From contig SHBR01000014.1 in NCBI GenBank assembly GCA_004212795.1, positions 1-39,841 of the forward strand: DNA of 39,841 nt, written 5' to 3'. Every line of letters begins with the position of its first letter. Position 1 is the first letter of the stretch. The stretch is from Candidatus Thioglobus sp. Its GTDB lineage: Bacteria > Pseudomonadota > Gammaproteobacteria > Arenicellales > UBA868. A model generated the notes under the pieces. It was not told where the DNA came from, made no database searches, and saw only the letters and a program-made list of their open reading frames with translations. Both the position numbers and the translations under genes were made by a program. This document shows, in pieces, positions 1-8,160 of the stretch.

Positions 1-40
1 TTATTAACCGATTCGCTTCCTGACGCGAATCGGTTAATAA
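1..40. repeat. Perfect 15-bp inverted repeat at the window edge
   Basis: Positions 1-15 (TTATTAACCGATTCG) are the exact reverse complement of 26-40, separated by a 10-base loop. It lies inside the dnaX reading frame near the expected tau domain V, where a 15-bp perfect stem is unexpected. A fold-back at a contig end from assembly or amplification is a plausible explanation. Confidence 0.9.
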
Positions 41-1465
41 ACCCGATAACCTTTGTTCTATAACCAGGAAAAGGGTACTGTTTGCGGAATCATATCTTTC
101 AGGAGCGATATTCATTGCTAACTCCTTAGCGACGCCGGTCACTCCTGACTGATCTACAAAATCAGTCCAAGCAACGGTGTCACATAGATTCGAGATCATA
201 TTCCCCCCTTCTCTGATCACCATTGATGCCTTCGGATCAGCCTTTTCTTGACGTCCGTCATCGCTAGCGTGCGGTGTCGGTTCAGGCTCGGGCGTCTCAC
301 TCGTTCGCTTGATATTTTTTGAATTCGCCGCCTTTTCTCTAATTGGGCCCGTATTACCTGTCTCTAGCGTTGATGAATCATTATTCACCTGAAATGCAAG
401 CATCCTTAATAGCACCATCTCAAAACCAGAAGCTGCATCCGGTGCAAAGTGCAAATCTTTTTTACCCACTAGACCAATTTGATAAAAGAGCTGCACATCC
501 TGTTTTGAAAAAACTTCTGCGAGAAATTGCACGAGTTCAGTGTCCGCCTGCTTAACCTTGACCGCTTCAGGCACTACCTGATAAAGAGATACGTTATGAA
601 GCGTCATTAGAATCTCATCGAGGGCATTAACGTAATCAATCGCTCGCTCGTTCATCTGCGAAACAGTCTCCATCAAAACAACGCCATCGCCGCGCGCGAG
701 TGATCGCAGAATTGTATCCACATGATGGGCTTCAATCATACCGAGCATGTCCCGTACATCCTGACCCTTAACCGTCCCTCTGCCGAAAGCAATGCCCTGG
801 TCCATTAAGCTAAGGGCATCCCGCATACTCCCATTTGCAGCTCGGGAGAGAATTTGCAGCCCGCCATCATCAGTCAATAGACCTTCCGCATCAGCGATTT
901 TTTTTAGTTGGCTTGAAATCTCAACAGCCGACAACGCCCGCAGATTAAACTGCAGACATCTAGAAAGAATGGTTGCTGGTAATTTCTGAGGATCCGTTGT
1001 TGCCAGCAAAAACTTCACATGAGGCGGCGGCTCTTCGAGCGTCTTCAATAATGCATTGAAACTATGACCCGACAACATGTGCACTTCGTCGATCAGATAA
1101 ATCTTGTAACGACCCAGGGTCGGTGCATACTGGACATTGTCTAAAATCTCTCGCGTATCATCAACACGCGTGCGCGATGCCGCATCAATCTCGATAAGAT
1201 CAATAAAACGCCCTTCATCAACGCTTTGGCATGTCGAGCAAACACCACAAGGTGAGGCAGACGGGCCGGTTTCGCAATTGAGAGATTTCGCCAACACCCG
1301 TGCGAGTGTCGTCTTGCCCACACCCCGGGTTCCGCTAAACAAAAATGCATGATGAACGCGATCTTGCTCAAGCGCGTTGCTCAATGCTGAGACAACATGG
1401 CTTTGTCCAACAACATCCTCAAAATTCTGGGGGCGCCATTTTCGGGCAAGTGCTTGGTAACTCAT
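1..1465 (-). CDS. dnaX: DNA polymerase III subunits gamma/tau (3' end cut off by window edge)
   Basis: This is the clamp-loader ATPase that places the beta clamp on DNA; the long tau form also links the polymerase cores and the helicase. The frame is open from an ATG at 1465 to the window edge, giving 488 codons. Visible motifs are Walker A GTRGVGKT (residues 45-52), four zinc-binding cysteines (C64, C73, C76, C79), the Walker B-like DEVH box (126-129) and sensor SRC (168-170). After domain III (about residue 365) comes a low-complexity linker, then a sequence resembling the start of tau domain V. The last 13 codons fall in the terminal palindrome (1-40), so their authenticity is uncertain. 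A slippery heptamer in the linker could yield a short gamma form. It lies directly downstream of the 4.5S RNA gene. Family identity is very secure. Confidence 0.97.
   Translation of the reverse strand, partial: MSYQALARKWRPQNFEDVVGQSHVVSALSNALEQDRVHHAFLFSGTRGVGKTTLARVLAKSLNCETGPSASPCGVCSTCQSVDEGRFIDLIEIDAASRTRVDDTREILDNVQYAPTLGRYKIYLIDEVHMLSGHSFNALLKTLEEPPPHVKFLLATTDPQKLPATILSRCLQFNLRALSAVEISSQLKKIADAEGLLTDDGGLQILSRAANGSMRDALSLMDQGIAFGRGTVKGQDVRDMLGMIEAHHVDTILRSLARGDGVVLMETVSQMNERAIDYVNALDEILMTLHNVSLYQVVPEAVKVKQADTELVQFLAEVFSKQDVQLFYQIGLVGKKDLHFAPDAASGFEMVLLRMLAFQVNNDSSTLETGNTGPIREKAANSKNIKRTSETPEPEPTPHASDDGRQEKADPKASMVIREGGNMISNLCDTVAWTDFVDQSGVTGVAKELAMNIAPERYDSANSTLFLVIEQRLSGLLTDSRQEANRLI
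297..320 (-). promoter_or_regulatory. Candidate -1 ribosomal frameshift site in dnaX
   Basis: On the coding strand, A AAA AAT lies at 320-314 in the X-XXY-YYZ phase (codons 383-384). After a -1 slip the new frame reads five codons (Tyr-Gln-Ala-Asn-Glu) and then TGA at 299-297. The product would end just after domain III, about 389 residues, as E. coli gamma does. The E. coli site is A AAA AAG with an upstream SD-like element and a downstream hairpin. Here I see only a weak purine-rich stretch upstream and no strong hairpin. The heptamer and stop are seen; function is inferred. Confidence 0.4.
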
Positions 1466-1526
1466 TTGCTATCTCGACCCGGTAAAAGCGGTGATAAAAA
1501 TCCTACTCTATAAAACATGAAATGGA

Positions 1527-1639
1527 GACGGCGCCAGCCCGCCTTACCCCGACACCCAAGTTGGATGCTGCGGCTGCTTCCTTCCGGACCTGACCGGGTT
1601 CACACCCTCTCGCCATCGGGGAGACCGACTGTCGCCGCC
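1527..1639 (-). ncRNA. ffs: 4.5S RNA (bacterial signal recognition particle RNA)
   Basis: The minus strand contains the universally conserved SRP domain IV loop core GGTCAGGTCCGGAAGGAAGC, which binds Ffh. The two ends pair well: GGCGGCGACAG at the 5' end and CTGGCGCCGTC at the 3' end form an almost continuous stem closing a molecule of about 113 nt, the usual short gammaproteobacterial 4.5S length. It directs co-translational membrane targeting with Ffh and FtsY. It sits 61 bp upstream of dnaX on the same strand. Ends are set from stem pairing, accurate to a few bases. Confidence 0.96.
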
Positions 1640-1727
1640 ATAAACTTTTCACTTAAACCCATGTACGCGATAACTAGATTGTAGCACTCGGACCGCGCCC
1701 GATTAGTCGCCAGTTTGATAGGGTGCC

Positions 1728-2384
1728 TTATATTTTTCGAAAAATACAAAACTTCCCGTCTGCAGATTCGCCGTCAAAATACGACTCATCATTTATGGTT
1801 TCTATTGACATCACCCGCTCATTTTCCAATACCGCAAGCGCTTGGTCGAACCCGGCCGATGTCCAAAGGTGGCTATGGATCGTGCAGGCAAAGGGGGCAC
1901 CGCGCTCTAACACCCGAAATATCTCGTGAAACGCAGACGGCCCCACATGGCCGTGGGTAAACGTACCGCACGAAATTGCGCCTGCATAAGTGGCATCCGC
2001 GATGAGCAGTTTCTCCTCAAGGTCTGCCTCGATCAAAGAACAATAAATATCTTTTTGATCGGCTTCGGCGAGCATCTCCGGTGAGAAATCCAAACCAACG
2101 ACATTGACAAAAGACTCTTCGATCAAATAGTCGGCAACCAATCCTGTTCCACAACCTATATCAAGAACTGGACTCGATCGATCAGTCATTGCCTGGGCAA
2201 ACAGTGTCGCTATTTTTTTAGGACCCTGATACTTCAGACCTGTTTCGAGATGATGATCATAAGTTTGCGCCCAATCGCGATAAAGCTTTTTGGCATCATC
2301 TGATGTGCTTAGGCTATAAGCCCGCTTCAATAGTTTTTTTGATGATTCATCGGCAAATTTTTTATTTGGATCGGACTGTGGCAT
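1728..2384 (-). CDS. Class I SAM-dependent methyltransferase
   Basis: A 218-residue soluble protein with the SAM-binding glycine motif VLDIGCGTG at residues 73-81, followed by an acidic residue after the next strand (VVGLDFSPEML), and a post-motif region rich in small residues. This is a standard Rossmann-fold methyltransferase. The N-terminal third contains a YRDWAQTYDHHL segment seen in ubiquinone/WBSCR27-like methyltransferases. The substrate cannot be told from sequence. Its 3' end lies 88 bp before the 4.5S RNA on the same strand, and the ATG at 2384 is 19 bp beyond the stop of the upstream M50 protease gene, so the two may be co-transcribed. Confidence 0.85.
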   Translation of the reverse strand: MPQSDPNKKFADESSKKLLKRAYSLSTSDDAKKLYRDWAQTYDHHLETGLKYQGPKKIATLFAQAMTDRSSPVLDIGCGTGLVADYLIEESFVNVVGLDFSPEMLAEADQKDIYCSLIEADLEEKLLIADATYAGAISCGTFTHGHVGPSAFHEIFRVLERGAPFACTIHSHLWTSAGFDQALAVLENERVMSIETINDESYFDGESADGKFCIFRKI

Positions 2385-2403
2385 AGCTAATTATCCAAGT
2401 TGG

Positions 2404-3045
2404 TTAAATAACCACAATAAACGGGAGAATAGCGGAACTCCAGTTAATCACGGTTGAAAAAATCGGTACACCTAATATTGCCAGACCCACTATCGCCAGC
2501 AACGCGTAGTTGCCATAGCGGGCATTGTAGTATCGATACAAAGCAGCCAACCGACGAGGAAGAAGATATGGCAGGATGTAATGACCATCCAATGCGCCAA
2601 TTGGCAATAAATTAAAAATCATGAGCAGCAAGTTTATTTGGGCTAAATAGATAAAAAATAACTGGGCCCCCGAATCATCGAAGTCAATATATCCCCATTT
2701 CAATCCCAGTAGGTACGTATTGATCGTAATCACAGCGAGCAATAAATTCATCAACGGTCCAGCTGCTGCCACGACCAACTCGGCATAACGAGAGCGGAAC
2801 AGTCGGGGATCAGTTGGCACAGGTCGTGCGTACCCGAACCCGACAAAAATGACCATCATTAGACCAACAGGATCAATATGCGCCAAAGGGTTAATCGTTA
2901 AGCGGCCTGCCCGCTTAGCGGTATCGTCGCCAAAGCGCATTGCGGCGAAAGCATGTCCAAATTCATGGAAAGAAAGTGAAATCACCAACGCTACAAGAAT
3001 GATTAAAAATAGCGTCCATTGGCCCTGCGAAATTAGACTAATCAT
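2404..3045 (-). CDS. Site-2 protease family (M50) membrane metalloprotease
   Basis: A small multi-span membrane protein of about 213 residues. The zinc-binding HEFGH motif lies in the first membrane region (residues 27-31) and the second motif, NLLPIGALDGH, supplies the third ligand Asp in a later helix. About five or six hydrophobic segments are visible. It lacks PDZ domains, so it belongs to the short S2P/Rv1735-like group, not RseP. The first ATG at 3045 has AAGG upstream at a fitting distance; an extra TTG codon precedes it. Substrates are unknown. It is followed closely by the methyltransferase gene. Confidence 0.88.
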   Translation of the reverse strand: MISLISQGQWTLFLIILVALVISLSFHEFGHAFAAMRFGDDTAKRAGRLTINPLAHIDPVGLMMVIFVGFGYARPVPTDPRLFRSRYAELVVAAAGPLMNLLLAVITINTYLLGLKWGYIDFDDSGAQLFFIYLAQINLLLMIFNLLPIGALDGHYILPYLLPRRLAALYRYYNARYGNYALLAIVGLAILGVPIFSTVINWSSAILPFIVVI

Positions 3046-3219
3046 CAAAAATACCTTTCGTAGACCTATATACTGCTCAAAATAATAAAACCTTTAATCT
3101 CAATTTAAAAGCTGTAACATAGAAAAAAATTTGGTACGCTGATTATATTTATAAACACAGTCAATCCATAAATTAAAAAAAGTTTTCGCTAGAAAAATGA
3201 TCTATCCAAAGGAGAAAAA
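3046..3219. other. AT-rich divergent intergenic region
   Basis: This 174-bp region separates the M50 protease (minus) from the PLP enzyme (plus). It is strongly AT-rich with several TATAAA-like stretches, as expected for divergent promoters, but I cannot pick a convincing -35/-10 pair. The plus gene has a clear ribosome binding site, AAGGAG, just before its ATG. I see no riboswitch. Confidence 0.6.
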
Positions 3220-4491
3220 ATGAAAATTGAAACAAAGATGATCCACTCGGGTTACAAGCCGGACCCTACCACTAACTCGGTCGCGGTTCCTATTTATCAA
3301 ACAGCCTCCTACTCGTTTAGGGACACCCAACACGGGGCAGATCTTTTTAACTTAGCTGAGCTCGGAAATATTTACACACGCATCATGAATCCCACGAGTG
3401 ACGTGCTGGAGCAGCGGGTGGCTGATATGGAAGGTGGTGTGGCGGCGCTAGCATTAGCATCCGGGCAGGCTGCAACGACTTATTCTCTTTTAACGATAAC
3501 AGAAGCCGGGGATAACTTTATTTGCATGTCGACCCTTTATGGCGGCACTTACAACCTATTTGCGCATACATTTCCGCAGTTAGGTATAACGCCTCGATTT
3601 GTTAATCCGGAAAATCTGGATGATATGGAGAAACTCTTCGACAATAAAACTAAAGCCGTTTACTGCGAATCAATTGGCAACCCGGCCGGAAATGTAGTTG
3701 ACCTCGCGCGAGTTGCCGAAATTGCGCATGCACACGGTGTTCCGGTAATCGTCGATAACACCGTTCCCACGCCCTACCTGTGCCGACCTTTCGAGCATGG
3801 CTGCGACATTGTTGTCCACTCCCTCACTAAGTACATGTCGGGTCATGGCACCATCATCGGCGGAATCATCGTCGACTCAAACCAGTTTGACTGGGTCGCA
3901 AACAAAGAGCGTTTCGATCGACTAAACGAACCTGATGTTTCCTACCATGGGGTTGTCTACACGGAAACGGGGCTACCACCCTACATTCTTCGCGCAAGAG
4001 TTGTTCCCCTTCGCAATATGGGCGCTTCACAAACACCCATGAATTCATTCCTGATCATGCAAGGAATCGAAACGCTCGCCCTTCGAATGGATCGAATCTG
4101 TGACAACACCCTCGCGGTTGCAAAATACCTAGAAGACCATCCTCAAGTCGAATGGGTACGTTATGCAGGCCTCGACAGTAGCCCGCACAAGGCGCTTCTC
4201 GACAAATATATGGGCGGTCGCGGCTCTGGGGTCATGAGCTTCGGCGTCAAAGGAGGAAAAGAGGCTGCACCGAAATTTATCGACGCCCTTAACCTTATCA
4301 CCAGACTCGTTAATATCGGGGATGCCAAATCATTAGCCTGTCATCCAGCGAGCACGACGCATCGACAATTATCGCCGGAGGAACTTGCGACTTCTGGCGT
4401 ATCAGAAGACCTGATCCGTCTGTCCATCGGAATTGAGCACATCGACGATATAATTGAGGACATCGATCAGGCGTTAGAAGCTACAAAATAG
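3220..4491 (+). CDS. Cys/Met-metabolism PLP enzyme, O-acetyl/O-succinylhomoserine sulfhydrylase type
   Basis: A 423-residue fold-type I PLP enzyme of the cystathionine gamma-synthase family. The PLP lysine is K204 in HSLTKYMSGHGTIIGG, and the N-terminal TRIMNPTSDVLEQRVADMEGG segment is typical of the family. The insertion around residues 230-260 and the length favour O-acetylhomoserine aminocarboxypropyltransferase (MetY-like) over the shorter (about 380-400 residues) MetB or MetZ. It would make homocysteine from an activated homoserine and sulfide; a methionine gamma-lyase-like role cannot be excluded. The start is supported by a strong AAGGAG site. It is transcribed alone and converges on an EEP-family gene. 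Confidence 0.9.
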   Translation: MKIETKMIHSGYKPDPTTNSVAVPIYQTASYSFRDTQHGADLFNLAELGNIYTRIMNPTSDVLEQRVADMEGGVAALALASGQAATTYSLLTITEAGDNFICMSTLYGGTYNLFAHTFPQLGITPRFVNPENLDDMEKLFDNKTKAVYCESIGNPAGNVVDLARVAEIAHAHGVPVIVDNTVPTPYLCRPFEHGCDIVVHSLTKYMSGHGTIIGGIIVDSNQFDWVANKERFDRLNEPDVSYHGVVYTETGLPPYILRARVVPLRNMGASQTPMNSFLIMQGIETLALRMDRICDNTLAVAKYLEDHPQVEWVRYAGLDSSPHKALLDKYMGGRGSGVMSFGVKGGKEAAPKFIDALNLITRLVNIGDAKSLACHPASTTHRQLSPEELATSGVSEDLIRLSIGIEHIDDIIEDIDQALEATK

Positions 4492-4506
4492 TTTGGCCAC
4501 ATAACA

Positions 4507-4540
4507 GAGTGAAAATAGAATTAAAGTTCTATTTTCACTC
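4507..4540. terminator. Bidirectional hairpin between convergent genes
   Basis: A perfect 14-bp inverted repeat, GAGTGAAAATAGAA and its complement, with a 6-base loop. It begins 16 bp after the PLP enzyme stop and overlaps the last codons and stop (4535-4537) of the convergent gene. The stem is AT-rich and there is no clean T run on either side, so it may act as a 3'-end stabiliser or weak bidirectional terminator. Confidence 0.6.
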
Positions 4541-5287
4541 TTGGCCTAAAATTAACTCGGCGACCAGTGGTAAATGATCGGACGCCTGTCGTGCAACGGC
4601 AAGGCGGGACGGCAAAAGATTTTCGACCCTGATTCCGCCACGCACGTAAAGGCTATCTAGTGGACGCACCGGTGCGTACGCTGGGAACGTCTTTGGCTTT
4701 CGTCGAACCCCACGAAATCCCGCAGGGCCCATGACCTGGCGACCTAGACTGCCCCAGACATCGTTAAGATCGCCCGCGACAATAATGGGGGTATTTTTTG
4801 CAACCCGCTGCAGACTCGGATGTAACAGTAATTTCTTCAATTGCATCCGCCGCTCTATTCCTGACAGCCCTAAATGAAGGTTGAACAGATGAAGGCTTCG
4901 GGTCTGAGTCTGTCCAGACCGCTGACTTAAAATTGGCGCGCGAACCCGGGCATACAAAGCGCTACGTTTCTTTTTGGGTCCAATTGTTAAATCAATATTG
5001 ACAGATTCGATGAGAGGCCAACGACTGAAAATTGCATTGCCGTAACCTCTTGCCTCCGACACTCGCACATTTGGCACCCAAACCCGATGGGAAAGGCCAA
5101 TCGCCTCCCCGATGACATCCACCTGAAGGGTGTCACCTAACGACTTGCTATGGCGGACCACTTCCTGCAATAAAGCAATGTCAGGCTGATGATGATTAAT
5201 AATCTCAACAATACGACCTAAATCATAACGTCGATCGACACCACCAACACATTTGTGTATGTTGTACGTTAATACTTTAATTTTCAT
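4535..5287 (-). CDS. Endonuclease/exonuclease/phosphatase (EEP) family protein
   Basis: A 250-residue protein of the DNase I/sphingomyelinase-like metal-dependent phosphohydrolase fold. Recognisable motifs in order are LTYNIHKC near the N-terminus (first metal/phosphate Asn), PDIALLQEV (metal-binding Glu), GDLND (catalytic Asp-Asn) and SDHLPLVAEL (terminal Asp-His pair). All catalytic positions are retained. No signal peptide is visible. The family includes DNases, phospholipases and phosphodiesterases, so the substrate is open. It lies divergent to the DUF3108 gene and converges with the PLP enzyme gene. Confidence 0.88.
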   Translation of the reverse strand: MKIKVLTYNIHKCVGGVDRRYDLGRIVEIINHHQPDIALLQEVVRHSKSLGDTLQVDVIGEAIGLSHRVWVPNVRVSEARGYGNAIFSRWPLIESVNIDLTIGPKKKRSALYARVRAPILSQRSGQTQTRSLHLFNLHLGLSGIERRMQLKKLLLHPSLQRVAKNTPIIVAGDLNDVWGSLGRQVMGPAGFRGVRRKPKTFPAYAPVRPLDSLYVRGGIRVENLLPSRLAVARQASDHLPLVAELILGQE

Positions 5288-5355
5288 CGGTTTAACTTTA
5301 CCTTAAAATTAACGCGTCACTGATAATCCACACTAAGGCAATTTCTCGCATCTCA

Positions 5356-6099
5356 ATGTCATCCACCACAAAAAAACTGCGTCGATCTTTTCGAGGTCGC
5401 GCTCTCGTTTTGGCCTTACTTCTTTTTCCGCAACTGGGTGAGTCCAGTACCGAAATCGAATTACTCTCGCCTTACCGCGCTGAGTATGCTGTTGATTACT
5501 CAGGATTTAACGCAAAAAGAGTGATCACCCTCGAGACGGTTGGTGACGAATATGTGCTGAATGCAATCACCACGCTAAAAGGCGTCGCACGACTCTCTGG
5601 GTATGGCCCGGTATACGAGGTCTCACGTTTTTCGATTGTCGACGGTGTCGTCCGACCATCTCTCTACACCATTAGTGAAAAAAAACCTAACCCCAAGCGC
5701 GATATTAAAATTGAGTTTAACTGGGAAACGGGCATGAGTTCGGGTTATGCAAAAGGGGAGGCACAAAGCTTTCCAATTTCTCTTGGCATCCAAGATCCCC
5801 TTAGCTTTGAGTTGATGGCTCGACTTAATCTAATTGAAGGCAATAAAGATTTTTCAATGGAAGTGAACGAAGGTCATCGCGTTCGAGAGTATCGCTTCAT
5901 CGAGAAAGACAACCAAACTTTATATCCCGGAGACTACGCTGTGAGCACGAGCCGTTTTTTTATTGACCGAAATAGCTCACGAGAACTGTATTACTGGTTT
6001 GCAGATGAAAACCTGTATCTGCCAATACAGGTTCAGCAAGTGCATGGCCAGAAAATAAAAGGCACCGTCAATCTAGAGAAAAGTTCCTTACTTCAATAA
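5356..6099 (+). CDS. Exported DUF3108 domain protein
   Basis: A 247-residue protein with a basic N-terminus, a hydrophobic stretch (about residues 16-25) and a small-residue cleavage region near position 30, followed by a beta-rich domain. Segments such as YRAEYAVDYSGF near the start and ELYYWFADENLYLPIQVQQ near the end match the DUF3108 family of gammaproteobacterial envelope proteins. Function is unknown; a periplasmic or outer-membrane location is inferred. It is monocistronic, with a weak ribosome binding site, and converges on the CoA-transferase gene. Confidence 0.85.
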   Translation: MSSTTKKLRRSFRGRALVLALLLFPQLGESSTEIELLSPYRAEYAVDYSGFNAKRVITLETVGDEYVLNAITTLKGVARLSGYGPVYEVSRFSIVDGVVRPSLYTISEKKPNPKRDIKIEFNWETGMSSGYAKGEAQSFPISLGIQDPLSFELMARLNLIEGNKDFSMEVNEGHRVREYRFIEKDNQTLYPGDYAVSTSRFFIDRNSSRELYYWFADENLYLPIQVQQVHGQKIKGTVNLEKSSLLQ

Positions 6100-6139
6100 A
6101 AAGACAGTGCTTTTTAAACTGATCCAGAGCGATCTGCAA

Positions 6140-7408
6140 TCAGACGCTGTACTCTTCCTTCCCGACAACGCCGCTACCACGGAGCTGTGATACTTGTTCC
6201 GCGTTATACCCAAGTACTTCCTGAAGAATTTCCGCAGTATGCTCCCCAAGCAAAGGCGAGCGTGCCACTTCCACAGGGGAATCTGAAAGCTTGACCGGGT
6301 TCCCCACCGTCAAATATTTTCCTCTCGTTGGGTGATCTACCTCAACGATCGTGCCCGTCTCTCGCAACGACGGCTCCTCGCTAAGCTCCTTCATGGAAAG
6401 AATCGGGCCCACCGGGATATCGAGAGGATTACAGACCTCCATTACCTCAAACTTGGTCTTCGTCATCGTCCATTGCTCGATGGCCTCAAAAACTTCATTA
6501 AGTCGTGGCAAACGTACAGGAGGCGTTGAAAAATTGGGGTCTTCTTTCCACTCCGGGCGTCCGATGACGTCGCAGATCTTTCCCCAAGCTGCTGCCTGGG
6601 TAATGAAATAAGTGTAAGCGTTTGCGTCAGTTTCCCATCCTTTGCACTTCAAAATTCGACCAGGCTGTCCACCTCCTGAATCATTACCCGCTCGTGGCGT
6701 TGCATCGCTGAAGGGGATATCCTCACCAAACTGGGAGTATTCCGTTAAAGGACCGTGGTCAAGCCGCTGCTGATCTCGAAGTTTTACGCGGCAAAGGTTA
6801 AGAACGCCGTCCTGCATAGACGCAAGCACCCGCTGCCCTCGGCCCGAGTGCTCACGGTGATATAACGCGGTAACGATGCCTAAGGCTAGATGAAGGCCTG
6901 TACCGGAATCCCCAATCTGGGCACCTGTTACCGTGGGCGGGCCCTCTAGAAAACCGGTCGTTGATGCGGAACCGCCAGCGCACTGTGCAACATTCTCATA
7001 AACTTTGCACTCTGAATAAGGGCCTTGGCCAAAGCCTTTGACCGATGCGTAAATCATCCGAGGATTGATTTCCTGGATTCGCTCCCAGGTGAATCCCATA
7101 CGATCGAGTGCGCCTGGAGCGAAGTTTTCAACCATAACGTCGCATGTTTCGATTAATCGGGTAAAAACTTCTTTACCCTTTTCATCCTTCGTATTCAATG
7201 TAATGCTTCTCTTGTTGTGATTAAGCATCGTGAAGTAAAGGCTATCGACATCTGGAATATCCCGGAGTTGGCCACGGGTCGCATCTCCAACTCCTGGACG
7301 CTCAACTTTTATGACGTCAGCCCCAAACCATCCCAGTAACTGTGTACAGGTCGGTCCCGATTGGACGTGCGTCATATCAAGAATTCGGACACCCTCAAGT
7401 GCTTTCAT
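6140..7408 (-). CDS. frc: Formyl-CoA:oxalate CoA-transferase family protein (CaiB/BaiF class III)
   Basis: A 422-residue class III CoA-transferase that aligns along its whole length with Oxalobacter Frc and E. coli YfdW as I remember them. The catalytic Asp (Asp169 of Frc) is D167 in the GAQIGDSG segment. The mobile glycine loop appears as DSGGGQPG, and the Frc-specific stretches [12 protein letters not shown] and LKCKGWETD are present. At the position of Frc Trp48 it has Gln (Q47, RGQLRDIP), as in YfdW. It would move CoA from formyl-CoA to oxalate; related enzymes use other acids. ATG is preceded by GGAGAAATTCTT. It is the last gene of an operon with a GntR regulator and a CoA ligase. No oxalyl-CoA decarboxylase is in the window. 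Confidence 0.85.
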   Translation of the reverse strand: MKALEGVRILDMTHVQSGPTCTQLLGWFGADVIKVERPGVGDATRGQLRDIPDVDSLYFTMLNHNKRSITLNTKDEKGKEVFTRLIETCDVMVENFAPGALDRMGFTWERIQEINPRMIYASVKGFGQGPYSECKVYENVAQCAGGSASTTGFLEGPPTVTGAQIGDSGTGLHLALGIVTALYHREHSGRGQRVLASMQDGVLNLCRVKLRDQQRLDHGPLTEYSQFGEDIPFSDATPRAGNDSGGGQPGRILKCKGWETDANAYTYFITQAAAWGKICDVIGRPEWKEDPNFSTPPVRLPRLNEVFEAIEQWTMTKTKFEVMEVCNPLDIPVGPILSMKELSEEPSLRETGTIVEVDHPTRGKYLTVGNPVKLSDSPVEVARSPLLGEHTAEILQEVLGYNAEQVSQLRGSGVVGKEEYSV

Positions 7409-7465
7409 AAGAATTTCTCCGTTGCAATGGTATTAAGAAAAAGATATTTTTTGACTCGCTCTGAA

Positions 7466-8146
7466 CTAATCGAGGTAATTGACGTTTTTCTGCACGTGCT
7501 CCGCGAGATTCAATGCATGATCTCGCACAAGCGCTTCGGCAGTTAATGTGTCTCGCTCTTCAATTGCCTGAATAATGCGTGCATGATCAATAACGGAACG
7601 CTGAGCCCGATCACCATCATGAATAGCGCGGGATCGAATTGCACGCATATGTATAAACAGGCTGTCGGCCAAATCAGTGAGTAAGTCGCTATGCGCCAAG
7701 GCAACAATTGCCTGATGAAAGTTGATATTGGTCCGCGAATACTCGTCAATCGGTGCGCGTCCATCTGATTCTGACTGGGGCCCAAATTTGTCCCTCAGGC
7801 CTAAAATTTCCTGGTCGTCAGCTCGGAAGGTGGCGAGACGCGCCGCCATGCTTTCCAAAGAAGCCCATGCATAAATAATCTCCAACACTTCTTTTTTTGT
7901 TTTCCGTACTACAAACGTGCCACGCCGAGGCACATGCCTGACCAGGCCTGCTTGCTCGAGTCGCGATATTGCTTCCCGAACGGGGGTTCGACTCACCCCA
8001 AGACTTTCCGCCAATTTCCGCTCATCAAGGCGGGGGGGTTCCGCTCCGGAATAGATATCCATCCCTGCAACAGCCGCGCGCAGGCTCTTGAATACCTGCT
8101 CTTTTAGACTGCTGTTCGCCTCAATTGGTGTCACAGAGATTGACAT
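7466..8146 (-). CDS. GntR-family regulator, FadR/FCD subgroup
   Basis: A 226-residue repressor-type protein. The N-terminal winged helix-turn-helix is clear (LAESLGVSRTPVREAISRL, about residues 48-66), followed by an all-helical FCD ligand-binding domain. The metal/ligand positions typical of FCD, an Asp, a His in NINFHQAI, a His in DHARIIQAI and a His in RDHALNLAEH, are retained. Such proteins usually sense small organic acids and repress their own catabolic operon. It is the fourth gene of the operon, 14 bp after the CoA-ligase alpha subunit and 57 bp before the CoA-transferase. The palindrome at 11423-11439 is a natural candidate operator. Confidence 0.92.
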   Translation of the reverse strand: MSISVTPIEANSSLKEQVFKSLRAAVAGMDIYSGAEPPRLDERKLAESLGVSRTPVREAISRLEQAGLVRHVPRRGTFVVRKTKKEVLEIIYAWASLESMAARLATFRADDQEILGLRDKFGPQSESDGRAPIDEYSRTNINFHQAIVALAHSDLLTDLADSLFIHMRAIRSRAIHDGDRAQRSVIDHARIIQAIEERDTLTAEALVRDHALNLAEHVQKNVNYLD

Positions 8147-8160
8147 TCGATGTCCAATTA

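Noticed and set aside
1137..1371. Open frames on both strands overlapping dnaX
   Set aside because: They are out-of-frame shadows of the dnaX coding sequence, whose motifs are unambiguous.
3046..3219. SAM or other riboswitch ahead of the methionine-pathway gene
   Set aside because: The leader is AT-rich without the conserved stems or GC-rich junctions of such elements.
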